This document shows positions 50,021 through 58,255 of a stretch of DNA of 64,000 bases, piece after piece (position 1 is the first letter of the stretch; the number at the start of each line of letters is the position of its first letter). Under the pieces are notes generated by a model, which had not been told where the DNA came from, did no database searches, and was given only the letters and a program-made list of their open reading frames with translations. Where the stretch lies: contig NZ_JADZ01000006.1 of NCBI RefSeq assembly GCF_000518645.1, positions 186,001 to 250,000 on the forward strand. Reading direction: 5' to 3'. Made by a program: the position numbers and the translations under genes. This DNA is from Curvibacter gracilis ATCC BAA-807. Its GTDB lineage: Bacteria > Pseudomonadota > Gammaproteobacteria > Burkholderiales > Burkholderiaceae_C.

Positions 50021-51571
50021 ATGTCTGCTCCCTCCGCCCACCGGCCCGGCCGTTACGCCGACCTGCAACGCATCGCCACCGCCAGCATGACCGAACGGGG
50101 CCTGCAGCCCGAGTTCTCAGCCGCCGTGCAGCGCCAGGTCGAGGCGATCCGGCAGACCCCGGCGGTGCCCGAGGAGGCCCTGCCCGATCTGCGCGCCTTG
50201 CTGTGGTGTTCGATCGACAACGACGATTCGCGTGACCTGGACCAGCTCACCGTGGCCGAGGCCCTGCCCGACGGCGCCACCCGCGTGTGGGTGGCGATTG
50301 CCGATGTCGACAGCCTGGTGCCCAAGGGCTCGGCCATCGACGAGCACGCCTGCTTCAACACCACCTCGGTCTACACCTCGGCGCGGGTTTTCACGATGCT
50401 GCCCGAGGCGCTGAGCTATGACCTGACCTCGCTGAACCCCGCAGTGGACCGCCTGGCCGTGGTGACCGAGATGGTGATCCATGCCGACGCCAGCCTGCAC
50501 AGCGTGCGCCTGTACCGTGCCCGGGTGCACAACCAGGCCCAACTGGCCTACGACGCGGTGGCCGCCTGGCTGGAGGGGCAGGGCCCGCTGCCCGAAGCCG
50601 CAGCCCGGGTGAGCGGCATGGAGCAGCAACTGCGCCTGCAGGACCAGGTGGCCCAGACCCTGCGCCGCGCCCGCCATGCCCAGGGCTCGCTGGCGCTGGA
50701 GACCTTCCAGCCCCGGGCCGTGTTCGACGCGGGGCAACTGGTGGGCATCGAACAACAGGTGCAGAACCGGGCCCGCCAGTTGATCGAAGAGCTGATGATC
50801 GCCACCAACACCTGCACGGCCCACTTTCTGGCGCGCCACAGCGGGCGCTCGCTGCGCCGGGTGGTGCGTTCGCCCGAACGCTGGATGCGCATCATGGAAG
50901 TGGCAGCCCAGTACGGCGAGACCTTGCCGGGCAGCCCCGACTCGCGCGCGCTCGAGGCCTTTCTGGCGCGGCGCCACACGGCCGACCCGCTGCGCTTCCC
51001 GGACCTGTCGCTGGTCATCGTGAAGCTGATGGGCTCGGGCGAGTATGTGGTGGAGCAGGCGGGCCAGCGCCCGCTGGGCCACTTCGGGCTGGCGCTGCGC
51101 GACTACACCCACTCCACCGCGCCGAACCGCCGCTTTCCGGACCTGATCACCCAGCGCATGGTGAAAGCCGCCCTGGCCCATCAACCCATGCCCTACAGCG
51201 ACGCCGAACTGCAGGACCTGGCCCAGCACTGCACGCGGCAGGAAGACGCCTCGCGCAAGGTGGAGCGCAAGCTGCGCAAGTGCGAGGCCGCGCTGTACCT
51301 GGAGCGCTTTGTGGGCCAGTCGTTCGACGCGCTGGTGACCGGCACCGAGGCCTCGGCCACCTGGGTTCGGCTGCTGTCGCCGCCGGTGGAGGGGCGCCTG
51401 ATCGGGCGGCTGCCCCCGCTGCGCGTGGGCCAGCTGCTGCGGGTGGAGCTCAAACACACCGATGTGGAGCGCGGTTTCATCGACTTTGCGCTGCAGGAAC
51501 CCGAGCATGGCGCCACGGCCGATGCCCGGCCCCAAGCCAGGCCTCACGCCAGGCCCCGCCCCGCGCATTGA
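50021..51571 (+). CDS. RNase II-family (RNB-domain) protein with altered metal motif
   Basis: 516-residue member of the RNase II/R superfamily (3'-5' exoribonucleases). The RNB domain spans most of the protein: CSIDNDDSRDLDQL (64-76), then VWVAIADVDSLVPKGSAIDE, AQLAYDAVAAWL, and STAPNRRFPDLITQRMV, which provides the usual RNA-clamp Arg. A short S1-like C-terminal domain follows (FDALVTGTEASATWVRLL). Classic N-terminal cold-shock domains are absent. In the catalytic cluster, E. coli RNase II D201, D207 and D209 correspond to D66, D72 and D74, but D210 is Gln75. Such DLDQ variants form a bacterial subgroup as far as I recall, so the protein may still be active. The start is ATG 50021. Confidence 0.85.
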   Translation: MSAPSAHRPGRYADLQRIATASMTERGLQPEFSAAVQRQVEAIRQTPAVPEEALPDLRALLWCSIDNDDSRDLDQLTVAEALPDGATRVWVAIADVDSLVPKGSAIDEHACFNTTSVYTSARVFTMLPEALSYDLTSLNPAVDRLAVVTEMVIHADASLHSVRLYRARVHNQAQLAYDAVAAWLEGQGPLPEAAARVSGMEQQLRLQDQVAQTLRRARHAQGSLALETFQPRAVFDAGQLVGIEQQVQNRARQLIEELMIATNTCTAHFLARHSGRSLRRVVRSPERWMRIMEVAAQYGETLPGSPDSRALEAFLARRHTADPLRFPDLSLVIVKLMGSGEYVVEQAGQRPLGHFGLALRDYTHSTAPNRRFPDLITQRMVKAALAHQPMPYSDAELQDLAQHCTRQEDASRKVERKLRKCEAALYLERFVGQSFDALVTGTEASATWVRLLSPPVEGRLIGRLPPLRVGQLLRVELKHTDVERGFIDFALQEPEHGATADARPQARPHARPRPAH

Positions 51572-51623
51572 GGCCGGGGGCCTAAACTATCGGGCTTTCA
51601 TTGCTTCCCCGGACTGCCCCACC

Positions 51624-51980
51624 ATGAGTACCACCCCGCCCGCCTGCCCCCAATGCGGGCTTGAAAACACCTACGCCGACGGCGACCAGTTCATCTGCCC
51701 CGATTGCGCCTTCGAGTGGCCGGCCCAGGCCGAAGCCAGCGACGAAGACCAGCCTGCGGGCGACGGCGTGATCCGTGACGCCAACGGCCAGCCCCTGGCC
51801 GACGGCGACGCCGTGCTGCTGATCAAGGACCTGAAGGTCAAGGGCAGCTCCACCGTGCTGAAGAAGGGCACCAAGGTCAAGAGCATCCGCCTGGTGCACG
51901 ACAACGGCGACCACGATGTGGACTGCAAGACCGACCAGGGCCAGTTCATGCTGAAGTCGGTCTTCCTCAAGAAGGCCTGA
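51624..51980 (+). CDS. yjdM: YjdM/PhnA-type zinc-ribbon protein
   Basis: 118-residue protein with an N-terminal zinc ribbon (CPQCGLENTYADGDQFICPD, giving C-x2-C...C-x2-C) and the PhnA domain (VIRDANGQPLADGDAVLLIK, KGSSTVLKKGTKVKSIRLV). The family was once linked to phosphonate metabolism, but its biochemical function is not established. ATG 51624 directly precedes the zinc ribbon. It lies 52 bases after the RNase gene and 26 before DAHP synthase, perhaps co-transcribed. Confidence 0.93.
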   Translation: MSTTPPACPQCGLENTYADGDQFICPDCAFEWPAQAEASDEDQPAGDGVIRDANGQPLADGDAVLLIKDLKVKGSSTVLKKGTKVKSIRLVHDNGDHDVDCKTDQGQFMLKSVFLKKA

Positions 51981-52006
51981 GCCCCCAACCCCAAACTGCC
52001 TCCACC

Positions 52007-53119
52007 ATGACTGCCCACGTTCGCGCCTCGGCCGCCTCGCCCGACCACACCCACGACACCACCCGCATCGACGACACCCGCATCCGCGCGGTGCGTCCGC
52101 TGATCACGCCCGCCCTGCTGCAGGAGTGGCTGCCCACGCCGGCCTCAGCCCAGGCCCTGGTGGAGCACAGCCGCAGCGCCATCTCGCGCGTGCTGCACGG
52201 TGCGGACGATCGCCTGGTGGTGGTGGTGGGCCCGTGCTCCATCCACGACCATGCGCAGGCCATGGAATACGCACGCCAGCTCAAGCAGCAGGCCGATGCG
52301 CTGGCCGCCGAGCTGCTGATCGTGATGCGGGTGTACTTCGAGAAGCCCCGCACCACCGTGGGCTGGAAGGGCTACATCAACGACCCGCACCTGGACGGCA
52401 GCTTCGCCATCAACGAAGGGCTGGAGCTGGCGCGCCAGCTGCTGCTCGACGTGCTGGCACTGGGCCTGCCGGTGGGCACCGAGTTCCTCGACCTGCTGAG
52501 CCCGCAGTTCATCAGCGACCTGGTGAGCTGGGGCGCGATCGGGGCGCGCACCACCGAGAGCCAGAGCCACCGCCAGTTGGCCAGCGGCCTGAGCTGCCCG
52601 GTGGGCTTCAAGAACGGCACCGATGGCGGGCTGAAGGTGGCGGCCGATGCCATCCAGGCCGCCCAGGCCTCGCACGCCTTCATGGGCATGACCAAGATGG
52701 GCCAGTCGGCCATCTTCGAGACCCGCGGCAACCAGGACTGCCATGTGATCCTGCGTGGCGGCAAGCAGCCCAACTACAGCGCCGCCGATGTGGACGCGGC
52801 CTGCGCCCTGCTCAAGGCGGCCGGCCTGCGCGAGCAGGTGATGATCGATGTGTCGCACGCCAACAGCAGCAAGCAGCACCGCCGCCAGATCGAGGTGGCC
52901 GCCGACGTGGCGCGCCAGATCGCCGCCGGTGACGCACGCATCACCGGCCTGATGATCGAAAGCCACCTGGAAGAAGGCCGCCAGGACATCGTGCCCGGCC
53001 AGCCGCTGCAGCACGGTGTGTCGGTGACCGACGCCTGCATCAGCATGGCCCAGACCCTGCCGGTGCTGCAAGGCCTGGCCGAGGCCGTTCGAGCACGCCG
53101 CGCCCGCGCCACCCAGTGA
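52007..53119 (+). CDS. 3-deoxy-7-phosphoheptulonate synthase, class I (AroF/G/H type)
   Basis: Condenses phosphoenolpyruvate and erythrose-4-P into DAHP, the first shikimate-pathway step. The 370-residue protein is of the type I-alpha class: LVVVVGPCSIHD (metal Cys), RVYFEKPRTTVGWKGYINDP, SWGAIGARTTESQSHRQLAS, PVGFKNGTDGG, and MIDVSHANSSKQ (metal His). The N-terminal extension that carries feedback regulation in AroF/G/H is present, but I cannot decide from sequence whether Phe, Tyr or Trp is the effector, so I leave the isozyme symbol empty. A long stem-loop follows the gene. Confidence 0.94.
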   Translation: MTAHVRASAASPDHTHDTTRIDDTRIRAVRPLITPALLQEWLPTPASAQALVEHSRSAISRVLHGADDRLVVVVGPCSIHDHAQAMEYARQLKQQADALAAELLIVMRVYFEKPRTTVGWKGYINDPHLDGSFAINEGLELARQLLLDVLALGLPVGTEFLDLLSPQFISDLVSWGAIGARTTESQSHRQLASGLSCPVGFKNGTDGGLKVAADAIQAAQASHAFMGMTKMGQSAIFETRGNQDCHVILRGGKQPNYSAADVDAACALLKAAGLREQVMIDVSHANSSKQHRRQIEVAADVARQIAAGDARITGLMIESHLEEGRQDIVPGQPLQHGVSVTDACISMAQTLPVLQGLAEAVRARRARATQ

Positions 53120-53128
53120 GCCCATGGC

Positions 53129-53180
53129 GGGGGCAGGGGAAGGGCTCGGGGAGGGGCATGAGGCAACGGCCCCTGCCCCC
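53129..53180 (+). terminator. Long stem-loop after DAHP synthase
   Basis: GGGGGCAGGGG (53129-53139) and CCCCTGCCCCC (53170-53180) are perfectly complementary over 11 bp with a 30-base loop, followed by CTTCTTC. It lies ten bases after the stop. A terminator is likely, but the downstream T content is low. Confidence 0.5.
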
Positions 53181-53254
53181 CTTCTTCACAAGGCTCCGCT
53201 AAACTGCCAGCACCCCATTTTCCGAGGGCGCCACCCGCGTCCGACCCCACTGAG

Positions 53255-54730
53255 ATGAGCCAGCCGACCCCCACCGCCGCCGCGACCGATTTCGAGAGCA
53301 TCTTCGAGCTGGCCCCGGTCTCCCTGTGGCTGGAGGATTTCAGCGAGCTCAAGCGCTTCTTCGAGCGCCTGCGCAGCCAGGGCGTGCAGGACCTGGCGGC
53401 GCACCTGGCCCAACACCCCGAGCAGGTGGCCGAAGGTGCGGCCAGCATCCGGGTGCTGCGGGTGAACGCCAAGACTCTGAGCCTGTTCGGCGCCAGCGAT
53501 GCGGGCCACCTGCTGGCCAACCTGGGCCAGGTGTTCCGCGACGACATGTTCCCGCAGGTGGTGGCCGAGTGGTCGCAGCTGTGGAACGGCCAGCATGAGT
53601 TCGTCAACCAGACCGTCAACTACACGCTCGACGGGCGCCGCCTCGACGTGCTGGTGCGGGCCCGCATCCTGCAGGGGCACGAGGCCGATTGGGACCGCGT
53701 GATGGTGTCGCTGGAAGACGTGACCGACACCACCCGCAACCTGCAGCGCCTGGCCAACAGCGAGCAGTACGCACGCGATCTGTTCGAGCACTCGCCGGTG
53801 TCGCTGTGGGTGGAAGACTTCAGCGCCGTCAAACAGCTGCTGGACGAGGCGCGGCGCCAAGGCATCACCGACTTCCCCACCTTCATCCGGGTGCACCCCG
53901 AGTTCGTGACCCGCTGCATGCAGGAGATCCGGGTGGTGGATGTGAACCAGCTCACGCTGGGCATGTTCGGGGCCCAAACGAAGGGCGAACTGCTGAGCCG
54001 GCTGGACCAGCTGTTCCGCGGCGAGATGGTGGATTCCTTCTCCGACCAGCTGATCGACCTGTGGCAGAACAAGCTGGTGCAGCACCGTGAGGTGACCAAC
54101 TACACGCTCAACGGCGACAAGCTGCACATCCACATGCAGTTCTCGGTGCTGGAAGGCCATGAGAAAGACTGGAGCCTGGTGCTGGTGTCACTGGTGGACA
54201 TCACCGCCCGCAAGAAGGCCGAGGCCTACCTGGAGTACCTGGGCAAGCACGATGTGCTGACCCGGCTGCGCAACCGCGCCTTCTATGCCGACGAGCTCAA
54301 TCGCCTGGCCCGCCGCGGGCCCTGGCCGGTCAGCGTGCTGATCGTCGACCTCAACGGGCTCAAGCGCGTCAACGACGAGGAGGGCCACGCCGCGGGCGAC
54401 GCCATGCTGCGCCGCGCCGGCGAGGTGCTGGGCAAGGCGGTGGATTCACCGGCCTGTGCGGCGCGCATCGGTGGCGACGAATTTGCCCTGCTGCTGCCGG
54501 CCTCCGACGCGCGCGCCGCTGTGGCCGTGCAGGAGCGCATCCAGTCGCTGCTCGAGATGAACAACCAGTTCTACCCGGGCCAGCCGCTGACCCTGTCGAT
54601 GGGCAGCGCCACCTGCCAGGACGGCGAGTCGCTCGATGCCGCCGTGTCGCGGGCCGACCAGGCCATGTACGCGGCCAAGGCCCGCTACTACCAAAGCCAG
54701 GACTTGAATAGAAGAACAGGCCCGACCTGA
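53255..54730 (+). CDS. Diguanylate cyclase with duplicated sensory module
   Basis: 491-residue soluble protein that probably makes c-di-GMP. Two homologous PAS-like modules (about 12-160 and 173-321) share (F)E..PVSLW(L/V)EDFS, (VN)YTL(D/N)G..L and LV/MVSL.D(V/I)T and are offset by about 161 residues, so the sensor arose by duplication. The GGDEF domain follows (about 328-485), with metal-site VDLNGLKRVND and an intact RIGGDEF (404-410). The RxxD autoinhibitory I-site is absent: the corresponding positions read DSPA. No transmembrane segment or EAL domain is present. ATG 53255 fits. The gene has its own 135-base upstream region. Confidence 0.9.
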   Translation: MSQPTPTAAATDFESIFELAPVSLWLEDFSELKRFFERLRSQGVQDLAAHLAQHPEQVAEGAASIRVLRVNAKTLSLFGASDAGHLLANLGQVFRDDMFPQVVAEWSQLWNGQHEFVNQTVNYTLDGRRLDVLVRARILQGHEADWDRVMVSLEDVTDTTRNLQRLANSEQYARDLFEHSPVSLWVEDFSAVKQLLDEARRQGITDFPTFIRVHPEFVTRCMQEIRVVDVNQLTLGMFGAQTKGELLSRLDQLFRGEMVDSFSDQLIDLWQNKLVQHREVTNYTLNGDKLHIHMQFSVLEGHEKDWSLVLVSLVDITARKKAEAYLEYLGKHDVLTRLRNRAFYADELNRLARRGPWPVSVLIVDLNGLKRVNDEEGHAAGDAMLRRAGEVLGKAVDSPACAARIGGDEFALLLPASDARAAVAVQERIQSLLEMNNQFYPGQPLTLSMGSATCQDGESLDAAVSRADQAMYAAKARYYQSQDLNRRTGPT

Positions 54731-54840
54731 ACCACTTTCGGAGGCCCGCATGCCGCCAAGGCCCGCAGACACCAGGTCGATGGCTGCTGGCTCAACAGCC
54801 CGCCCTTGCGGCAGCTTCCCAACCCCTTGTCTCACGCCCC

Positions 54841-55461
54841 ATGTCCACCATTGCCGTCATCGACTTCGAAACCACGGGCGTCTCGCCGGAACAGGGCGCG
54901 CGTGCCACCGAGGTGGCCATCGTGCTGCTGGAGCAGGGGCGGGTGGTGGACCGTTTTCAGAGCCTGATGAATGCGGGGGTGCGCATCCCGTCCTTCATCA
55001 CCCAGCTCACCGGCATCACCAACGCCATGGTGGCCGCGGCACCGCCGGCCGAGCAGGTGATGGGCGAGGCCAGCCGCTTTGTGGGCGAGGCGCCCATGGT
55101 GGCGCACAACGCGGCCTTTGACCGCAAGTTCTGGGTGGCCGAACTGGACCGCGCCGGCCTGAGCGCACCGCAGCCCTATGCCTGCACGGTGCTGCTGTCG
55201 CGCCGCCTGATCCCGCAGGCGCCCAGCCACAAGCTGGGCTCGCTGATCTCCTTCCTGGGCCTGCCGCCGGCCGGCCGGGCCCACCGGGCGCTGGCCGATG
55301 CCGAGATGGCCGCCTCGCTGCTGGCCCACCTGCAGCAGCAACTGCAAGAGCGCTGGCAACTGCAGGCCGACCACGCCTTGCTGAGCAGCCTGCAGCGCTG
55401 CAGCAAGGCCGCCGTGCCGGGCTGGCTGGCCCAGCAGCGCGAGCGCCACGCCGCCGTTTGA
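54841..55461 (+). CDS. DEDDh 3'-5' exonuclease (DnaQ-like)
   Basis: 206-residue exonuclease of the DnaQ/RNase T fold. The metal-binding residues are visible in order: Asp-x-Glu in AVIDFETTGVSP, Asp in VAHNAAFDRKF, and the DEDDh His and last Asp in AHRALADAEMA. FITQLTGITNAMV is the usual substrate-contact block. It is a stand-alone exonuclease similar to the epsilon proofreading fold; whether it serves replication, repair or RNA processing is not shown. It is convergent with the Bug gene. Confidence 0.9.
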   Translation: MSTIAVIDFETTGVSPEQGARATEVAIVLLEQGRVVDRFQSLMNAGVRIPSFITQLTGITNAMVAAAPPAEQVMGEASRFVGEAPMVAHNAAFDRKFWVAELDRAGLSAPQPYACTVLLSRRLIPQAPSHKLGSLISFLGLPPAGRAHRALADAEMAASLLAHLQQQLQERWQLQADHALLSSLQRCSKAAVPGWLAQQRERHAAV

Positions 55462-55485
55462 GGCTCTCAGATCGGGTCCAGGCCC

Positions 55486-56466
55486 TCAGGCCTTGGGAAT
55501 GTTGAGCTTGGGCACCAGGTCTTTGTAGAAGGCCCGGTCCTTGTCGATGGCCGCCTGGAAGCTGGGCCCGTCGGCATAGGCCCAGCCCAGGTTGGCCTTG
55601 AGCAGGGCGTCGCGGAACACGGCGTCGTCGGCGGCCTTGCGGGCCACCTCGGCCCAGAGATCGGCCAGTTCCTGGGGCAGGGCCTTGGGCGCCCCCAGGC
55701 CGCGCCAGACCTGCACCGACAGATCCACCCCGCGCTCCTTGAGGGTGGGCACTTTCTCGAACAGGGCCGAGCCCACGCGCTGCTCGGCCATCACGGCCAG
55801 GGTGCGCATCTTGCCGGCCAGCACATGCTGGGCCACCTCACCCGGGCTGACGGTGAGCGCATCCACATGCCCGCCCAGCAAGGCCACGGCGGCCGGGGCC
55901 GCACCCAGAAAGGGCACGTGGTTGAAGCTGATGCCGGTCTTGTCGCCGAGCGCGGCCGCCGCCATGTGCCAGATCGAACCCACACCGGCGTTGCCGATGG
56001 CGATCGGGTCCTTGCGCCGGCGCGCGTCGGCCAGGAACTCGTCCACCGTCTGCCAGGGCGCATCGGCGCGCACGGTGATGGCCGAGGGGTCGGCGTTCAG
56101 GCGGGCGATGGGGCGCAGGTCGGAGGCGGTGTGCTTGGTGATGCCGAGGTTGGGGATGATGGTGAGCTCGCAGATGATGATGCCCAGCTTGTAGCCGTCG
56201 GGCTTGGCATTGATGAGCTCGGCCGTGCCGATGGCCCCGCTGGCCCCGGGCTTGTTGGTCACCACCATGGGCTGTTGCGGCAGGTACTTCTTGACCGCTT
56301 CGGCAAAGGCACGGCCCACCAGATCGGTGCCGCCACCGGCCGCCACGGGCACGATCAGCTCGATGGGGTGCGAGGGGTAGTCGCTGGCAGCGCGGGCCGG
56401 CGAGAAGGGCGCGGCAATGCCCAAGGCACAGGTGGCGGCCAGAAAGCGGCGGCGGGGGATGGTCAT
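55486..56466 (-). CDS. Bug/TctC-family periplasmic solute-binding protein
   Basis: 326-residue binding protein of the tripartite tricarboxylate transporter type. The N-terminus MTIPRRRFLAATCALGIAAP is a signal peptide with a twin-arginine-like start. The mature part shows IELIVPVAAGGGTDLVGRAF, VVTNKPGASGAIGTAEL, and GNAGVGSIWHMAAAALGDKT, all standard Bug features, binding carboxylates or similar small molecules. ATG 56466 has AGGAG eight bases upstream. No TctA/TctB membrane genes are here, so it is an orphan Bug protein, a common state in Burkholderiales. It follows the SDR and FAH genes on the same strand, which hints at the ligand class. Confidence 0.92.
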   Translation of the reverse strand: MTIPRRRFLAATCALGIAAPFSPARAASDYPSHPIELIVPVAAGGGTDLVGRAFAEAVKKYLPQQPMVVTNKPGASGAIGTAELINAKPDGYKLGIIICELTIIPNLGITKHTASDLRPIARLNADPSAITVRADAPWQTVDEFLADARRRKDPIAIGNAGVGSIWHMAAAALGDKTGISFNHVPFLGAAPAAVALLGGHVDALTVSPGEVAQHVLAGKMRTLAVMAEQRVGSALFEKVPTLKERGVDLSVQVWRGLGAPKALPQELADLWAEVARKAADDAVFRDALLKANLGWAYADGPSFQAAIDKDRAFYKDLVPKLNIPKA

Positions 56467-56520
56467 GGTGTTGTCTCCTGTTGTCATGGCTGGAATCAGC
56501 GGGTGCACGTGAGCCGGGGC

Positions 56521-56563
56521 AGGGGGTGCTGCCCCTGGCGGGATCGGGCCCAGGCCCGGTCCC
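56521..56563 (-). other. Two hairpins between SDR and Bug genes
   Basis: GGGATCGGGCC (56540-56550) and GGCCCGGTCCC (56553-56563) form an almost perfect 11-bp stem, and AGGGG/CCCCT (56521-56536) forms a second. They occupy the 100-base gap between two co-directional genes. They may terminate part of the transcription, or protect the ends of a processed message. Confidence 0.45.
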
Positions 56564-56566
56564 GAC

Positions 56567-57304
56567 TCAGTAGGTGGCGCGGCCGCCCGACAGATCGAAC
56601 ACCGCGCCGGTGGTGAACGAGTTCTCGGCGGTCAGCAGCCAGGCCACCATGGCGGCGATCTCGTCCACCTCGACGAAGCGGCCGCGCGGGATCTTGGACA
56701 GCATGTAGTCGATGTGCTGCTGCGACATCTGCTCGAAGATGCGGGTGCGCGCCGCCGCCGGGGTGATGGCATTGACCGCGATGTTGAACTGTGCGGTCTC
56801 CTTGCCCAGGCTCTTGGTGAGGGCGATCACGCCGGCCTTGGAGGCACTGTAGGCCGCCGCATTGGGGTTGCCCTCCTTGCCCGCGATCGAGGCGATGTTG
56901 ACGATGCGCCCGTAGTTGCGCCGGATCATGCCCGCCACCACCGCCCGGTTGACATGGAAAGCGCCATTGAGGTTGACGTCGAGCACGCGCAGCCACTCGG
57001 CCGTGGGGTAGTCGACCACCGGGGCATTGGCCCCGGCGATGCCGGCGCTGTGCACAAGCAGGGCCACGGGGCCGCAGTGGGCCTCGGTGTCGTGCAGGGC
57101 GGCCTCGACCTGGGCCGGGTCGGTGATGTCGGCCTGCACCCGGTGCACGGGCACAGAGGCCTGCGCGGCCAGCGCCGCCGCATCGGCATCCCACAGGCTG
57201 ACGCGCGCGCCGCCAGCCAGCAGGCGCTGGGCCACGGCCAGGCCGATGCCCTGGGCCCCGCCGGTGATGACGGCGGTGCGGCCTTCAAAGTCGTATTGGG
57301 TCAT
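56567..57304 (-). CDS. Short-chain dehydrogenase/reductase
   Basis: 245-residue NAD(P)-dependent oxidoreductase. The nucleotide motif is VITGGAQGIG, followed by HSAGIAG (NAG-type motif), catalytic Ser in NIASIAGKEG and YSASKAG (Tyr-x3-Lys), and the C-terminal AENSFTTGAVFDLSGG. An aspartate in SLWDADAAAL suggests NAD rather than NADP preference. The order SDR-FAH matches 2-keto-3-deoxy-sugar-acid dehydrogenase plus diketo-hydrolase pairs known for L-fuconate and L-rhamnonate breakdown, which makes that substrate class plausible but unproven. ATG 57304 has AGGA at useful spacing. Confidence 0.87.
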   Translation of the reverse strand: MTQYDFEGRTAVITGGAQGIGLAVAQRLLAGGARVSLWDADAAALAAQASVPVHRVQADITDPAQVEAALHDTEAHCGPVALLVHSAGIAGANAPVVDYPTAEWLRVLDVNLNGAFHVNRAVVAGMIRRNYGRIVNIASIAGKEGNPNAAAYSASKAGVIALTKSLGKETAQFNIAVNAITPAAARTRIFEQMSQQHIDYMLSKIPRGRFVEVDEIAAMVAWLLTAENSFTTGAVFDLSGGRATY

Positions 57305-57317
57305 GGTGTCAGGTCCT

Positions 57318-58163
57318 TCAGGCGGCGACGGTGCGTTGTTGCTGTTCACCCAAGCCTTCGATGCCCAGGCGCAGGGTCTGGCCGGGGCGCAGGTAGACGG
57401 GCTCGGGCTTGCAGCCCATGCCCACGCCGGGCGGGGTGCCGGTCGAGATCACATCGCCGGGGTGCAGGGTCATGAAGCGGCTCAGGTAGGCCACCAGCTG
57501 GGGCACCTTGAAGACCATGGTGCGGGTGTTGCCGTCCTGGTAGCGCTTACCGTCCACTTCCAGCCAGAGATGCAGGGCATGCGGGTCTGGCACCTCGTCG
57601 GCCGTGACCAGCCAAGGGCCGGTGGGGCCGAAGGTGTCGCAGCCCTTGCCCTTGTCCCAGGTGCCGCCGCGCTCCAGCTGGTAGCTGCGCTCGGACACAT
57701 CGTTGACCACGCAGTAGCCGGCCACGTGATCCATGGCTTCGGCCTCTTCGACGTAGCTGGCCACGCGCCCGATGACCACACCCAGCTCGACCTCCCAATC
57801 GGTCTTCAGCGATCCGCGCGGGATGCGCACATCGTCGTTCGGGCCCACCACGGCCGAGGTCCACTTGTTGAACACCACGGGTTCGCTGGGCACGGCCATG
57901 CCCGATTCGGCGGCGTGGTCGGCGTAGTTCAGCCCGATGCAGATGAACTTGCCGATGCGCCCCACGCAAGGGCCCAGGCGGGGCGTGCCGGCCACCATGG
58001 GCAGGCTGGCGGAGTCGATGGCGCGCAGGCGGTCGAGGGTGTGCGGGTCGAGGGTGCTGCCCTCGATGTCGGCCACATGGGCCGACAGATCCCTGAGTTG
58101 GCCGGCCGCATCCAGCAGGCCAGGTTTCTCCTGGCCCGGGGGGCCGTAGCGAAGCAGTTTCAT
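57318..58163 (-). CDS. Fumarylacetoacetate hydrolase family protein
   Basis: 281-residue metal-dependent C-C hydrolase or related enzyme. The family core is present: ICIGLNYADHAAESGM, PVVFNKWTSAVVGPNDDV, the Glu-x-Glu metal ligands in WEVELGVVIGR, and GDVISTGTPPGVGMG. Ureidoglycolate lyase and 2,4-diketo-3-deoxy-sugar-acid hydrolase are both in this group; the neighbouring SDR favours the latter (inference). ATG 58163 has AAGGAG eight bases upstream. It begins the three-gene minus-strand cassette and is divergent from a LysR gene. Confidence 0.88.
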   Translation of the reverse strand: MKLLRYGPPGQEKPGLLDAAGQLRDLSAHVADIEGSTLDPHTLDRLRAIDSASLPMVAGTPRLGPCVGRIGKFICIGLNYADHAAESGMAVPSEPVVFNKWTSAVVGPNDDVRIPRGSLKTDWEVELGVVIGRVASYVEEAEAMDHVAGYCVVNDVSERSYQLERGGTWDKGKGCDTFGPTGPWLVTADEVPDPHALHLWLEVDGKRYQDGNTRTMVFKVPQLVAYLSRFMTLHPGDVISTGTPPGVGMGCKPEPVYLRPGQTLRLGIEGLGEQQQRTVAA

Positions 58164-58255
58164 GCCTTGTCTCCTTGTGCTGCGGGATTCTGGGAGGCCA
58201 CCGCCATGCTGCATAGTGAGAGCTTTTGATCTGGCAATAACCTTTTGGAATCCCC

